Positions 1 through 10,446 of a stretch of 64,000 bases of DNA are shown here, one piece after another; position 1 is the first letter of the stretch, and every line of letters begins with the position of its first letter. This DNA comes from Entophlyctis helioformis (lineage: Eukaryota > Chytridiomycota > Chytridiomycetes > Chytridiales > Chytriomycetaceae): positions 33,795-97,794 of the forward strand of contig JAHLKH010000094.1 of the NCBI GenBank assembly GCA_025526915.1, given 5' to 3'. Both the position numbers and the translations under genes were made by a program. Below the pieces are notes generated by a model. It did not search any database. It had not been told where the DNA came from and saw only the letters and a list, made by a program, of their open reading frames with translations.

Positions 1-19
1 CGTCTCGGCTCTCTGTCTG

Positions 20-862
20 ATGCCCACAGCAGACTCGCCCTTCTCGAGAACCTTGTCGGTACGCTTGCCCCCCCCCCCCCCCCCCCCCCCCGTGTCATGT
101 CCATGTCATTCCGATTTTCGATTCCGCTCTGCCGTTTCGAGCCTTGACTGCTCCATTTCAATCGTGACGCGTTTCGACTCATCATTGTTGCGTGTGCTGA
201 CACCGACTCTTGCTCTGCGCCATCTCGCAGACGTGGCTGTGTCCATGATCAATGCGCTCGACACGGCAGACATGTCGGCCCAGTCCACCACGCCAACACG
301 CATCTTTGTCATTGAGATCATGCGCAGAGTCCCTGCGACGTTTTCGACCGTGGCTGTTGCGCTCCTGTACCTCCATCGATTCATGCACACCCTCAACCGC
401 CCGTGCGCCGTGGCACACCACCGCCTCGCCGACTGCAGCGCCTATCCCGCGCCGCCCCACCCATTGGCAGCAGAACACCTGCCGGAAACGCCAACACACT
501 CTGCGTCGACGCCGTCGTCCTCTTCCTCCACACGATGCGGCCGCCGCATGTTCCTCGCGTCGCTGATCCTTGCACACAAGTATCTCGCTGAACCCGTCGT
601 GGATACAAACGTCTGGGCATTGCGGCTGGGTCTGGACCCAAGCGACGTCTTCCAGTCCGAGATGCTCCTGCTCACGGCCATCGACTACTCGCTCTTTGTC
701 CGTCTCGAGGTCTATGGCGCATGGATCATCTCGCTCATGGCCTTCAACAGCATGCCATCACTCCCGATTTCTCCGCAGTCGCCGTCCCTTGCGATCGAGC
801 AGCTAACTCTGGCGCCGCTGTCTGTTGCTCAATCCCGGCGTGTACAGACCGTCTCATCATGA
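20..862 (+). CDS. Pcl/Pho80-type cyclin, 5' end uncertain
   Basis: The open frame contains a cyclin box of the Pcl/Pho80 class, which partners a Pho85-like cyclin-dependent kinase. Seen in the sequence: an N-terminal helix around 'TRIFVIEIMRR' (about residues 93-103), then after a 40-residue Pro/Ser-rich insert the conserved run 'RRMFLASLILAHKYL' (about 174-188), 'DVFQSEMLLLTAIDYSLFV' and a C-terminal Ser/Pro tail. The spacing and the R-x-F-L-A-S-L-I-L-A-x-K-Y/F signature are typical of Pcl cyclins. The first 70 residues are unlikely to be protein, since they run across a 24-C tract. A plausible intron has its donor at 59 and its acceptor AG at 229-230, with a CTGAC branch-like site near 196; the true start may then lie left of the window. 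Which Pcl subgroup this is cannot be told. Confidence 0.72.
   Translation: MPTADSPFSRTLSVRLPPPPPPPPVSCPCHSDFRFRSAVSSLDCSISIVTRFDSSLLRVLTPTLALRHLADVAVSMINALDTADMSAQSTTPTRIFVIEIMRRVPATFSTVAVALLYLHRFMHTLNRPCAVAHHRLADCSAYPAPPHPLAAEHLPETPTHSASTPSSSSSTRCGRRMFLASLILAHKYLAEPVVDTNVWALRLGLDPSDVFQSEMLLLTAIDYSLFVRLEVYGAWIISLMAFNSMPSLPISPQSPSLAIEQLTLAPLSVAQSRRVQTVSS
68..91 (+). repeat. Poly-C tract (24 C)
   Basis: An uninterrupted run of 24 C, so 24 G on the minus strand, inside the probable first intron of the cyclin gene. It may form G-quadruplex or i-motif structures, and its exact length is likely unreliable in any assembly. Confidence 0.95.
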
Positions 863-918
863 CAGAGTCGTGACGCATATACAGTCACACTCGCGACTCC
901 ACGCCCGCATCTCTCCAC

Positions 919-1042
919 TGCGTCCTTTGCTGCGTCCTTTGCTGCGTCCTTTGCTCCTTTCTCTCTGTGCCATGATTCAATACCACTTCTTACATAATCA
1001 TCCGCCCTGCAGCCATGCCGCCATGCTGCCATGCTGCCATGC
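919..1042. repeat. Short tandem repeats in a convergent intergenic region
   Basis: Three perfect copies of the 12-mer tgcgtcctttgc lie at 919-954, followed by a 7-nt repeat of the form gccatgct at about 1012-1042. They sit between the cyclin stop (862) and the end of the AUH gene (1107). No gene is seen in this 244-bp gap. Confidence 0.85.
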
Positions 1043-1106
1043 AGTCCTGCCGCCATGTCTAGCCGCGTGCAGTTTGACCCAGTTCATTGCCGAGCTCGGA
1101 TGCCGT

Positions 1107-2591
<1,485 letters not shown>

Positions 2592-2703
2592 TCAGAATCC
2601 CAGATGCTGGGCAAGTCGGATCTGGCCAGCGTCATTCATTCCTTCTGTTCATGCCCCCTGCTCCAGGAGTGCCTGGCAACCCTTCCAGCGGCGCCATGCC
2701 CAA

Positions 2704-2720
2704 CACACACACACACACAC
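2704..2720. repeat. (CA)n microsatellite
   Basis: A run of about eight AC units in the 150-bp gap between the AUH start and the UBC9 stop. It is one of several (CA)n tracts in the window. Confidence 0.9.
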
Positions 2721-2741
2721 ATGTCCGATGCACCAATCTAC

Positions 2742-3432
2742 TCAGTCGACGGACCGGTTGGCGGCCGTCTGCCTCTTGATGCGCTCGTCGTAGGCCGCCC
2801 GATCCTTCTTGAACAGCACATATGCGTCCGACTGGGCCGGCGAGTTGGGGTTCGGCTCGTCAAGCAGGCTCTGGATGCCCAGCAGGATCTGCTTGATGGT
2901 GATGGCCGGCTTCCAGTCCTGGTCCTCATTGACGATGGACAGGCAGACGGTGCCAGACGGGTAGACGTTGGGGTGGAACAGCGCCGGCTGGAACTGGCAC
3001 TTGGGCGGCTTCTGGGGATAGTCTTCTGGGAAGAACATCTTGAGCTTGAATGTGCCGCCCTCCCATATTGTCCCTGTCTTGCCTGCCACCCAGGCGCCAT
3101 CCAGGCGCTGGTCAGCCTGCCTGTACTCCAGCCTGCATGCCATACCTGCGTGCCTGCCTGCACACTTCCATGCCTGTCCGCCTGCTGTCGGACACGCCCT
3201 TGTCCGCCTCCAACTCACCTGGAATGCCAACGTCCCAAATGAGGAGGTTCAGCGAGTTGTCTGGGTTCTTGGCCGGCCTTGCATAGAACCCGAACGCTGT
3301 CCGAGCCAGTGTCAGTGTGCCAGGCGCAGACCAGGCGGATGCTGTGTCCCAGCCAAGCCGCTGTTTCTTACGGTGGTCTTTGCGCCAGAGCTTGCGCTCC
3401 TCTGCTAGTCTGGCTTTGCAGATGGCCGACAT
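2742..3432 (-). CDS. UBC9: SUMO-conjugating enzyme UBC9
   Basis: E2 enzyme that takes SUMO from the E1 and passes it to substrate lysines, mainly in the nucleus. Three exons (3432-3372, 3296-3219, 3082-2742) join in phase to 159 residues, the normal Ubc9 length. The Ubc9-specific N-terminus is visible ('[14 protein letters not shown]' followed by 'FGFYARP'). So are the HPN element and active-site cysteine in '[14 protein letters not shown]', the '[16 protein letters not shown]' helix and '[16 protein letters not shown]'. The basic N-terminal helix and the absence of insertions near the active site separate Ubc9 from ubiquitin E2s. Introns are 75 nt (3371-3297) and 136 nt (3218-3083). Confidence 0.96.
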
Positions 3433-4000
3433 TCAAAGTGTTGCCTTGCCCGGTGTGGGGGAAACCGGTTGCCGATGAGATATGGGCCAAGACGGCTGCC
3501 TGTCTGTCTGGCAGTCTGTCCATCGAGCTGGAGCAGCAGCAGCATGGACAGGACATGCTGGACTCTGCAGGCTCTCTTGGATCTGCCTGCTGGCCACGGC
3601 TGGCATCCAGCGGGCTGGTGCGACTGGCACAGGCACCTTGCAGAGCGAACGGAGATGCCCGCACTGAGCAGCCGCGTCTGGCATGCACACAGCTTGGTGG
3701 GTTGCTCGCAGACACTGGTCCCAAGCGGCATGCACACACACACACACATACACACATACTGGCTGCCTCCATTGAGCGCGACGAGACCGCCGTGGAATCA
3801 GCTGGATCCCTCGATGCAGCCACTCCTTCGGCCGCACGACGGCCGTGCATTGTTCCCTCGGCTGCACGCTGACGCCGCGTCTGTGGAGCATTCTTCCGGG
3901 CATTGTTCCAGCGGCTCGTGTGCGGCCGCAGCGCAGCCTGGTTAAATATCGTGCATCTCTGCCTGACTGTCTCGGTCAAGTCAATCGTCCATCAACCAAC
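3433..4000. other. Divergent intergenic region with (CA)n tract
   Basis: 568 bp between the UBC9 start (minus) and the split-AUG microprotein (plus). It holds an interrupted (CA)n tract at about 3733-3757. Open frames on both strands are CT/GA-biased shadows without recognisable domains. I see no gene here; it presumably carries both promoters. Confidence 0.6.
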
Positions 4001-4349
4001 ATGTGAGTGTCGCTCGCTGCCTTGCTGGCTCGAGACTCGAGTGCCAGCAGGCTCGTGGCGTTGCTCACCATCCGACACTCACACACACACACAGGTGCAG
4101 AAAGGTCAACTGTAGCAAGTGCGGCAAGCCCACGTGGGCAGGCTGGTAAGGCCGTTGTCGCTGATGCAGCGAGACAGACGGGCAGCGTCGCCAACTGACC
4201 TTGCTGTGCCTCGTGGCCTGTGTCTCGTGTCTCATGGCCCGTGTCTCGTGTCTCGCGGCTCGATCCACAGCGGCCAACACATCGAGTCGGCGCTCGCTGA
4301 CGTCCCCAAGGACCAGCGCTGCACTTGCCCTCGCGACGGCGGCAGGTGA
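4001..4349 (+). CDS. Conserved 43-residue Cys-rich microprotein, start codon split by an intron
   Basis: Exons 4001-4002, 4095-4145 and 4271-4349 join to a 43-residue protein beginning 'MCRKVNCSKCGKPTWAGCG' and ending 'RCTCPRDGGR' before a TGA. The first exon supplies only AT; the donor GTGAGT follows at once and the G of the AUG comes from exon 2. The second donor is GTAAGG after TG. I recognise the pattern M-C-R-x6-C-x3-T/S-W-x-G-C-G-x-H-(I/V) ... P-x-D-Q-R-C-x-C as a small protein family found in fungi and plants, with no function known to me. The seven cysteines (2, 7, 10, 18, 35, 37 and the CSKC pair) suggest zinc binding. Intron 1 ends in a (CA)n tract directly before the AG. It was found only by splicing, since it is far too short for ORF calling. 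Confidence 0.82.
4078..4094 (+). repeat. (CA)n tract forming a 3' splice site
   Basis: A run of CA units ends in CAG, which is the acceptor of intron 1 of the microprotein gene. Confidence 0.8.
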
Positions 4350-4706
4350 GCATCTCGCTGTCTGCGTGTCTCTCTGGTGTCTCTGTCTGTCTCTCTGCGT
4401 GTCTCTCGATCCACTGCCCACGGCCCATTCTTGCAACTCACACAAGCTGACACCAGTGGATGCTCTGTCATGTAATGCCATGCAATGCAATGCCATGCAA
4501 TGCTGCAGCTGATCCAGCAGTCGCCACTCCACCGCGATCTGTCCACCACCACTCCACCACAACAGCCTCCACCACACCGAACCCCTCTCACACACACACA
4601 ATGAATACCGGCCTGTCCCTTGATTCATTCCAGAGTGCACACACAAACCCACTGCAGACCCACTACAGACCCATTGCAGATACACACTCTCCAGACACGC
4701 CACTGG
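4350..4706. other. Convergent intergenic region
   Basis: 357 bp between the microprotein stop and the RING gene stop. It contains CT-rich and 'atgcaatgc' short repeats (4466-4505). No gene is recognised; it presumably holds both terminators. Confidence 0.6.
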
Positions 4707-5894
4707 TCACTGCTTGTTGCCGCACACAAAGAAGCGCACAGTGCTGGCGATCGGCGTGCGGCACAGAGGACACGCCTTGCAGCCGCCCAGCGAGCCTTCG
4801 TCGTCTGAATCCACGTCGGACGAGTCGGTGGCAGACTCGGCGCCAGACCCGCCAGATCCGTGCGGCCTGGCAGGCACCAGCTTCTCGATGCATGCGCCGC
4901 ACACGGCAATGTGGCCACAAGGAACCAGCACGATGCGCACCGGCTGGATGAGACACACGGCACACATGATCGTGTCCAGGAGTGTGGGCACGGCCGCGAC
5001 AGGCGATGGTGTCTCACGCTGCATCGTCGTCGCCTTCTCTTGCTGCTGCGGTTGCTGGTTTGTGCCTTGCGGCTCGCTTCTGACATCCTCGGTGTCCGTC
5101 ATGTCCTCGGCCGCAAGCGCCTGCTCGTGGTGCTCATTGGTGCACAGATCCAGGCTGGCCAGCTCGTCTGCGATCGTGCGAGACGTGCTTGCGCTGCAGT
5201 CAGAGCCATCCGTCGCCAGTGTCGATGAGGCTGCAGAGAGCAACGGCGATCCCGTGTCGTCAGGGGGCTGGCCGTGAGACGCTTGGACTGCCGTGCCAGG
5301 CGACGCTGATGCTGATGATCCAGACAAAGTCGAGACAGAAGGTGGTGGACGTGGGGCAGCACGCTGTCGGCGCAAAGGAGGCTCGGTCCACACACCATGA
5401 GACCGGACAGCGCCTGCACTTGGGGCTGCACTTGGGCTGCACTTGGGCTGCAGGATGGCGACGGATACCAGATGCAGTCGTCGCCAACGCGTGAGACGTC
5501 GCATTGCGCGTTCCTGGTGCCTGGCGGCCGCTGTTTGGACCCGAGGTACCTGAGCGAGACGACGTCGGCAGACGGGGTTGCACCCATGCTGGAGCTGGCC
5601 GATTGTCTCTCGATGTCGGTGTACGCTGCTCGTCTGGCGGAGCATCGCAGTTGTCGGCGGCTTCACGATCCAGAGACAGCTCATGACGACGAGCTGTGGG
5701 ATGCGATGGGTTGCCGCGTGAGACAGAACGACCTTGGTGGCGTGGGCCTGCCTCCGTGTTGGCTGGACGGCCTCCGTGGCGGCCAGACGATCTTGTGGCA
5801 TGGTTGGCGGGTCTGCTGCCGCTGCCATGTCGGCGTTACTGCTGAGCAGAAGAGACACGCCAACACCAACACCTTCAACCAGCGTGCGCAACAT
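4707..5894 (-). CDS. C-terminal RING-finger protein, probable E3 ubiquitin ligase
   Basis: The end of this frame is a C3HC4 RING: 'CAVCLIQPVRIVLVPCGH', then C-x2-C in 'VCGACIEKL', an acidic Ser/Asp/Gly-rich insert of about 30 residues, and 'CPLCRTPI' followed by 'STVRFF'. A RING at the extreme C-terminus with this spacing resembles IAP/MUL1-type E3 ligases. The preceding about 150 residues are Ser/Thr/Gln-rich and acidic. The N-terminal half as read here (left of about residue 170) is unconvincing: another minus frame near 5587-5450 looks more protein-like, so an intron or frameshift probably lies there and the true start is unknown. Substrate and location cannot be inferred. Confidence 0.6.
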   Translation of the reverse strand: MLRTLVEGVGVGVSLLLSSNADMAAAADPPTMPQDRLAATEAVQPTRRQAHATKVVLSHAATHRIPQLVVMSCLWIVKPPTTAMLRQTSSVHRHRETIGQLQHGCNPVCRRRLAQVPRVQTAAARHQERAMRRLTRWRRLHLVSVAILQPKCSPSAAPSAGAVRSHGVWTEPPLRRQRAAPRPPPSVSTLSGSSASASPGTAVQASHGQPPDDTGSPLLSAASSTLATDGSDCSASTSRTIADELASLDLCTNEHHEQALAAEDMTDTEDVRSEPQGTNQQPQQQEKATTMQRETPSPVAAVPTLLDTIMCAVCLIQPVRIVLVPCGHIAVCGACIEKLVPARPHGSGGSGAESATDSSDVDSDDEGSLGGCKACPLCRTPIASTVRFFVCGNKQ

Positions 5895-6118
5895 TTCAGC
5901 AAGGCGGCGTGTTCCAGATCGTCCTTGAAACTGGCCAGCGAGTCAAGCCACGGCCCAAGAGTCAGCAGCCTGCATGCACCGTCAGTGTACGATGCACAGC
6001 TATGGGGATCCACATGCAAGTGCGTGGCTGTCGGATCACGTGATGTGACACGTGACTGGATGGCTCGCCAACATGCCACGCCAATCAGCTGTTGACTCTC
6101 AAACCAACAACTCATCCG

Positions 6119-6638
6119 ATGCCGTCCTGCCAGCGCTTCTTTGACGAGTTTGCACAGTGCCTCATGGCATCCGAGTGTGTCCGCTCGTACGGCAAGCGGC
6201 CGCAAGAGTGCGTCGAGTCGCTGCTCAAGGCCAAGCTGTATGACCGCTGGCAAAAGAACCCGGCCACTGTGCCCCCGGGCGGCATTGCCATCCCAGAGCC
6301 AGAGCCGTTTGCCCCTGTTGAATGTGCCGTGTCGCATCAGTCATACATGGAGTGCAAGATTCACCTGGTGAGAGTCGCTGGACTGGTGGCTGGCTGCTCA
6401 GCCGATGGCTGGCTGGTCGACTGCTGTCTGCTGTCTGCTGGCTGCTGGCTGATGGCTGATGGCTGGCTCGCCAACCGACCTTGCCATGCAGATGAACCCG
6501 CGCAAGAGATTCCGCACGCCGTATGGTGGCGCTCCACCCAAGCACGGAGAGCATGTGTTCAACGACGATCTTGGGGCGGAGGCAGCAGAACAAGAGCGGC
6601 TCGAGCAGGAGCAGTATGCGAAGCAATACAAAAAGTGA
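6119..6638 (+). CDS. PET191: PET191/COA5-like cytochrome c oxidase assembly factor
   Basis: Small twin-CX9C protein of the mitochondrial intermembrane space, needed to assemble cytochrome c oxidase. Exon 1 is 6119-6367 (ends CTG, donor GTGAGA) and exon 2 is 6492-6638, giving 131 residues. Both CX9C pairs are visible: 'CQRFFDEFAQC' at residues 4-14 and 'CAVSHQSYMEC' near 70-80. A further pair C-x-S-E-C / 'PQEC' lies between them, as in Pet191. The exon 2 start 'MNPRKRFRTPYGG' matches the family's conserved K/R-R-F motif just after the second CX9C. The tail is acidic and Gln/Glu-rich. The loop between the two pairs is longer than in yeast. Import through the Mia40 pathway is expected from the family. 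Confidence 0.85.
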
Positions 6639-6701
6639 TGCTCTGGAAGCCGTTTATTTGCGTCCGAGTGAGATGGATCAGAGGTGGATCGGGCAGGGCA
6701 G

Positions 6702-9700
6702 TCACTTGGCAATAATATGCGAGAGTGCGTGCATGTGCTCCACCCATCTGAGCTGGCGTGCTCGCTCGAGTCCCTTGGCTGCGGTGTGTGGTCGAGCCGC
6801 AAAGGTGTTGCAATGTGTATCAGTGGCCATGGCACAACGGGCGAATCTGGATCTCTGCGCCAACTTACGTGTCTTGCACAGAGCCGCGCAACAGATGGAA
6901 AGGTTCTTGACGACGCCAGCATCCTTGGTATTCTGCATGTGGTGGATGACGCTGTCCACAACCCCCAACTCTACAAACCGTTCAGCATGAGCCGCGTCTG
7001 TTTGTTCATCTGGTTAGTCTAGGCGGCTGCATATTGCGAAGTAAGCGCATCCGTGCATGCTACCAACCTGCGTGCGCACAGAGCGTAATGCAGTGCGCAG
7101 TGTTGCCGATAAGCCTGGCGTAGTCGCCCCGATCGCGTGACTTCAATAGCTGTGCAAGAACCTCATATCCAGACCCAACACCGCCCGTTTCTGGCTTCTG
7201 GCCAAGCCAGTGGGCAATTTCTCCCGTCTTGACTCGCTTCCCAACCCATACGCAAAGCAGCTGCACAGCATTCGTGCAGGTTTCGTGGTCTGCATTGCCA
7301 GGACTGCCACTGTCCGCCACCAAAACACGCTCGAGACCGAGTGCTGCCCACTGCCTGGTTATTGCGCTCGCCGCTGTGTCTTGATCCGTTTGGCTCAGCT
7401 TGGCGAGCAGCCGATACGCGGGTCCAGTAAGAGCGCCGTCAGAAAGCGTGATACAAGCCACGGTATCGTCAAACAGCTGGCCAATGCTAATGTCTGCATT
7501 GTAGCCCCCTTTGCAAAGCGCAAGGATATTGTGCATGGTGGCGAGAGACGCCTCCAGAAGCTGGACTTGCGTGTCTTTGGTTGCATGGACTGCCTGCCAT
7601 TTCACGGATCCGCTGGATAAACGGGAAACGGTGCTGTGGATTTGGGTCGCCAAGGCGCCAATGATGCTACACGACTTGACGGTCATGGCTCGACTTGCAG
7701 ATGTCAGCAGCGACAACTTCATCAAGCATCGCGTTGCGCTTGCTTTCCGTTGCAGTTCTTGCCCGATTCCAGCGGCTGGATTGCTCTTCAGAGCCACCAT
7801 GCCGACCAAGGCGTCTGCCAAGGCCCATGGAGACACGCCCCATTGCTGCATAAGGACAGAGGGCGGTTTGGACGGCGACGACGGTGCAGCAAGCTGCTGC
7901 TCAACAACCGCCAATGCATGCTGATGAGTGTCAATGGGTCTTGCAAGCGCCAGACTCTCCAGAAGCGTGTATCCCAGCTTGGCGCCGTGCGGACCCGTTT
8001 GCGCAAACTCGTGCTTGGCAAATGCCTTGTCGCAATCAAGCAAGATGGCCAGCAACTCGACGATAAGCGGTTCAACTAAAGAGCCACTCTTGCGATTGGA
8101 CGACGATCCGCATGCCATTCCCGCCAACTCCTCGATTCTCTTGCTTGCTTGGCGCGCATTCTCGGGACAGCCACGACACGCCTCCACCACCACGTGAAGA
8201 GCGCCAACACCAACGGCCTCGTCAGACGACGCGGCTTTGATAAACCCGAACAGCTGATCGATTCCGCCGATGCGACGCAGGCTGTGTTTCAGGACTGGCT
8301 GTGTCTGCAGAATCTTGACGAGCAGCCTGGCTTGCGTCTCAATGGTATGGACACGTACGCTGTCACTTTGGCCTGTCGATCTGCCAGGCTTGGCCGGCTG
8401 CTTGCTAAATTCGGCAAGTATGCCCCGCAGCAACTGCTCGTCCATGGCCTTATCTTGATTGGTTTCCAGATTGTCGCGCGCTTGCTCCTTGGCCAGCTCC
8501 TCCTGCCGCATCTCTGATTCCTCGCGCGTGATGGCTGCAATGACTTGATCGACATCGGCCACAGACACGTCGGCTTTGGCTGTGTTGGGGCTCGAAAGCA
8601 GCGACTTGACACGCTCGGCATCCGCGCGAGCCTGGTCAAACTGCCCAAGTCCGCGGTACGCGTCGATTCTGCGCCACAGTGCCTTGACAAGGCATGGATC
8701 CAGCTCGAGAGCAGACGTGCAGTCGGACAACGCAGATGTAAAGTCGCGCGTCTTGAGAAAAGCGAATGCGCGGTTGGTGTACAGCTTGGGGTCGACTGGA
8801 ATCGGCAGTGGCTTGAGAATGCGGTCCAAGAACGCAAAGGGATCCTTGATCGCGTCCATGTTGTCGCTACAATCTTCGCCAGGCTTGAGAGGCAATGGTG
8901 CAGAAGAGGGCGGTGCCGATGTCAGGTGCAGGTCCTGCGGCGGTGAGATACTTGTCTCAATGGCTTGAGTATACAGACTGATGGCTTGCTTGTAACGGCC
9001 AAACTTGAACTCGGTGTTTCCAGCCTCTCGGAGTGCAGCGACTTTATCATGGACAACCTGAACATGGCGTGGCGTGGATGGCTTCTTGTCTTTGGTCTTT
9101 GCAGTAGGCTGTGGTGGGATGGATGGCTCTGAGGACGGGCTGGCCTGTTTCTCATCGTTGCTGCTCGTGGCGATGGGCTCGTCCTCTGCCTCGTCATCCA
9201 AATTGTCCCATTTCGAGTAGTCGATGACGCCTGGCTTTGCCGTCTTTGCGGGAGTCTTGGCCTGTTTGGGCTTGCTCGTCTTTGGTTCAACTGACGCGAC
9301 CCTGGTCAAGGGAGTCGCGTGCGAGATTGGCGCGTCTTGCGAACGCGATGCTGCCGACGACGACGACGTTGTTGTTGCTGCTGGATGCTGCGGCATTGAC
9401 GCTATAGGAGGCTCGCTAGCAGGCGCAATGCTGCTAGATAAATGCGGCGCATGGGATGCCTTGGTGTCTGCAATTGGTGGCTTGTTGATGACGGTCTTGT
9501 TAGCGGTGACAACGTCTTCCTTGTAGGTGCCTTTGAGGATAGCATCCATCTGCGAGGCTGTCGACGCAAGAAGGACAGAATGCCAGCCGGTCGGTCAGCA
9601 AGCAGGCAAGTGCCCAGAAGCAGAAGGGCCATGTCCAGGGCCACGCAGCAAGGGGCGCACCAAAACTGTCCACAAAGTCTTCAAACTCGTCCAGCTCGGC

Positions 9701-9718
9701 AACGAGTTTAGGGTCCAT
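6702..9718 (-). CDS. TTC12-like TPR/armadillo-repeat protein
   Basis: Three exons (9718-9661, 9557-7068, 6997-6702) join in phase to 947 residues. It has a low-complexity N-terminus with an acidic 'DYSKWDNLDDE' element near 130, then a TPR block from about 190: 'AGNTEFKFGRYKQAISLYTQAI', 'LYTNRAFAFLKTRDFTSALSDC' and 'KALWRRIDAYRGLGQFDQA' are consecutive TPR helices. An alpha-helical region of about 550 residues with armadillo-like spacing follows. TPR followed by ARM is the architecture of TTC12, which helps preassemble dynein arms in the cytoplasm of ciliated cells; that role would fit the IFT70 gene 7 kb away. The assignment rests on architecture, not on a diagnostic motif. A UNC-45-like chaperone is the main alternative, but that family lacks the long Ser-rich N-terminus. 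No internal frameshift is seen. Confidence 0.6.
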
Positions 9719-10042
9719 CTCGCAGTTATTTTGCAGTTTTAAGGAAGGGAGAGCTCGGTTGGCTGAGATGAGATGAATGACGGAACCTTTGCCGCGCTGG
9801 AAGTGGCAGTCGAGCAGGATGCACTCGTTGAGCAGGCCGACTGGGACGCGCTTCCTTCTTGGACCCACATCCACTCCAGCCGCCAACAGGCACCATGCAG
9901 CTTCCTGCCGATAATCAGACGGCCCACGGCACTTGCTGCCGACGCCTTGGGAGGGCAGCCTGCAATGCTCGCAGTTATTGCTGCCAAAGTACGAGCTTGG
10001 AGCGTCTTCATTCGGTAAACCCCTCCTGGTCGGGCTTCGACG
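9719..10042. other. Intergenic region between SPT4 and the TTC12-like gene
   Basis: 324 bp upstream of the TTC12-like start and downstream of the SPT4 stop. A plus-strand ORF (9773-10018, 81 codons) lies here with a codon composition like real genes but no recognisable domain. I leave it unannotated. Confidence 0.45.
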
Positions 10043-10390
10043 CTAGTCTCGAGCGCTTCCATCGCGCGCAGAGTACTTGATGCCACGATCGGCGAGCATG
10101 TCCTGGATTCCTTCCGGCAACCGGCCAGCGACCCGGATGGCATACATGCCTCTGGTGAACTTGTCGACCCGCTGCCAACGGGCGACCCAGGAGGCATCTG
10201 GCCGCATCATGGCGATGACGCCGTCGTAGTTGGCGGATGTACATTCGAGCATGCGGTCTGTCGTGCCCTTGAAGCGCAGCACCTCTTCGCAGTTGTCGCA
10301 GCCGTCTCGCTTGAAGCTGGCCTGGGCCTTGATGAGCGAGCACAGCAGGCAGGCCCGGAGCTTGCGCCTGTCTGCTGGTATTTCGGCCAT
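10043..10390 (-). CDS. SPT4: Transcription elongation factor SPT4
   Basis: Small zinc protein that pairs with the Spt5 NGN domain to form DSIF, which promotes elongation by RNA polymerase II. The C4 zinc finger is intact: 'RACLLCSLIK' and 'DGCDNCEEVL'. The conserved core 'CTSANYDGVIAMM', 'DASWVARWQRVDKFTRGMYA' and 'VAGRLPEGI' follows. The start at 10390 ('MAEIPADRRKLRACLLC') gives 115 residues, matching the family; an upstream in-frame ATG at 10444 would add 18 residues and nearly overlap the divergent gene. No intron is needed. It is head to head with INTS11, separated by 56 bp. Confidence 0.95.
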   Translation of the reverse strand: MAEIPADRRKLRACLLCSLIKAQASFKRDGCDNCEEVLRFKGTTDRMLECTSANYDGVIAMMRPDASWVARWQRVDKFTRGMYAIRVAGRLPEGIQDMLADRGIKYSARDGSARD

Positions 10391-10446
10391 GTGCAGCGAG
10401 TGTGCAAGTGTGACGGTTTGTCGCTGTTCCGAAAACCCACTCAATC
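10391..10446. promoter_or_regulatory. Very short bidirectional promoter, SPT4 / INTS11
   Basis: Only 56 bp separate the SPT4 ATG (minus) from the INTS11 ATG (plus). Both core promoters and 5' UTRs must be inside this gap or overlap the neighbouring coding sequence. No TATA box is seen. Confidence 0.6.

Noticed and set aside
9773..10018. 81-codon plus ORF between SPT4 and the TTC12-like gene
   Set aside because: Composition is gene-like but there is no domain, no clear splice partners and it sits in promoter space. Kept only as a note.
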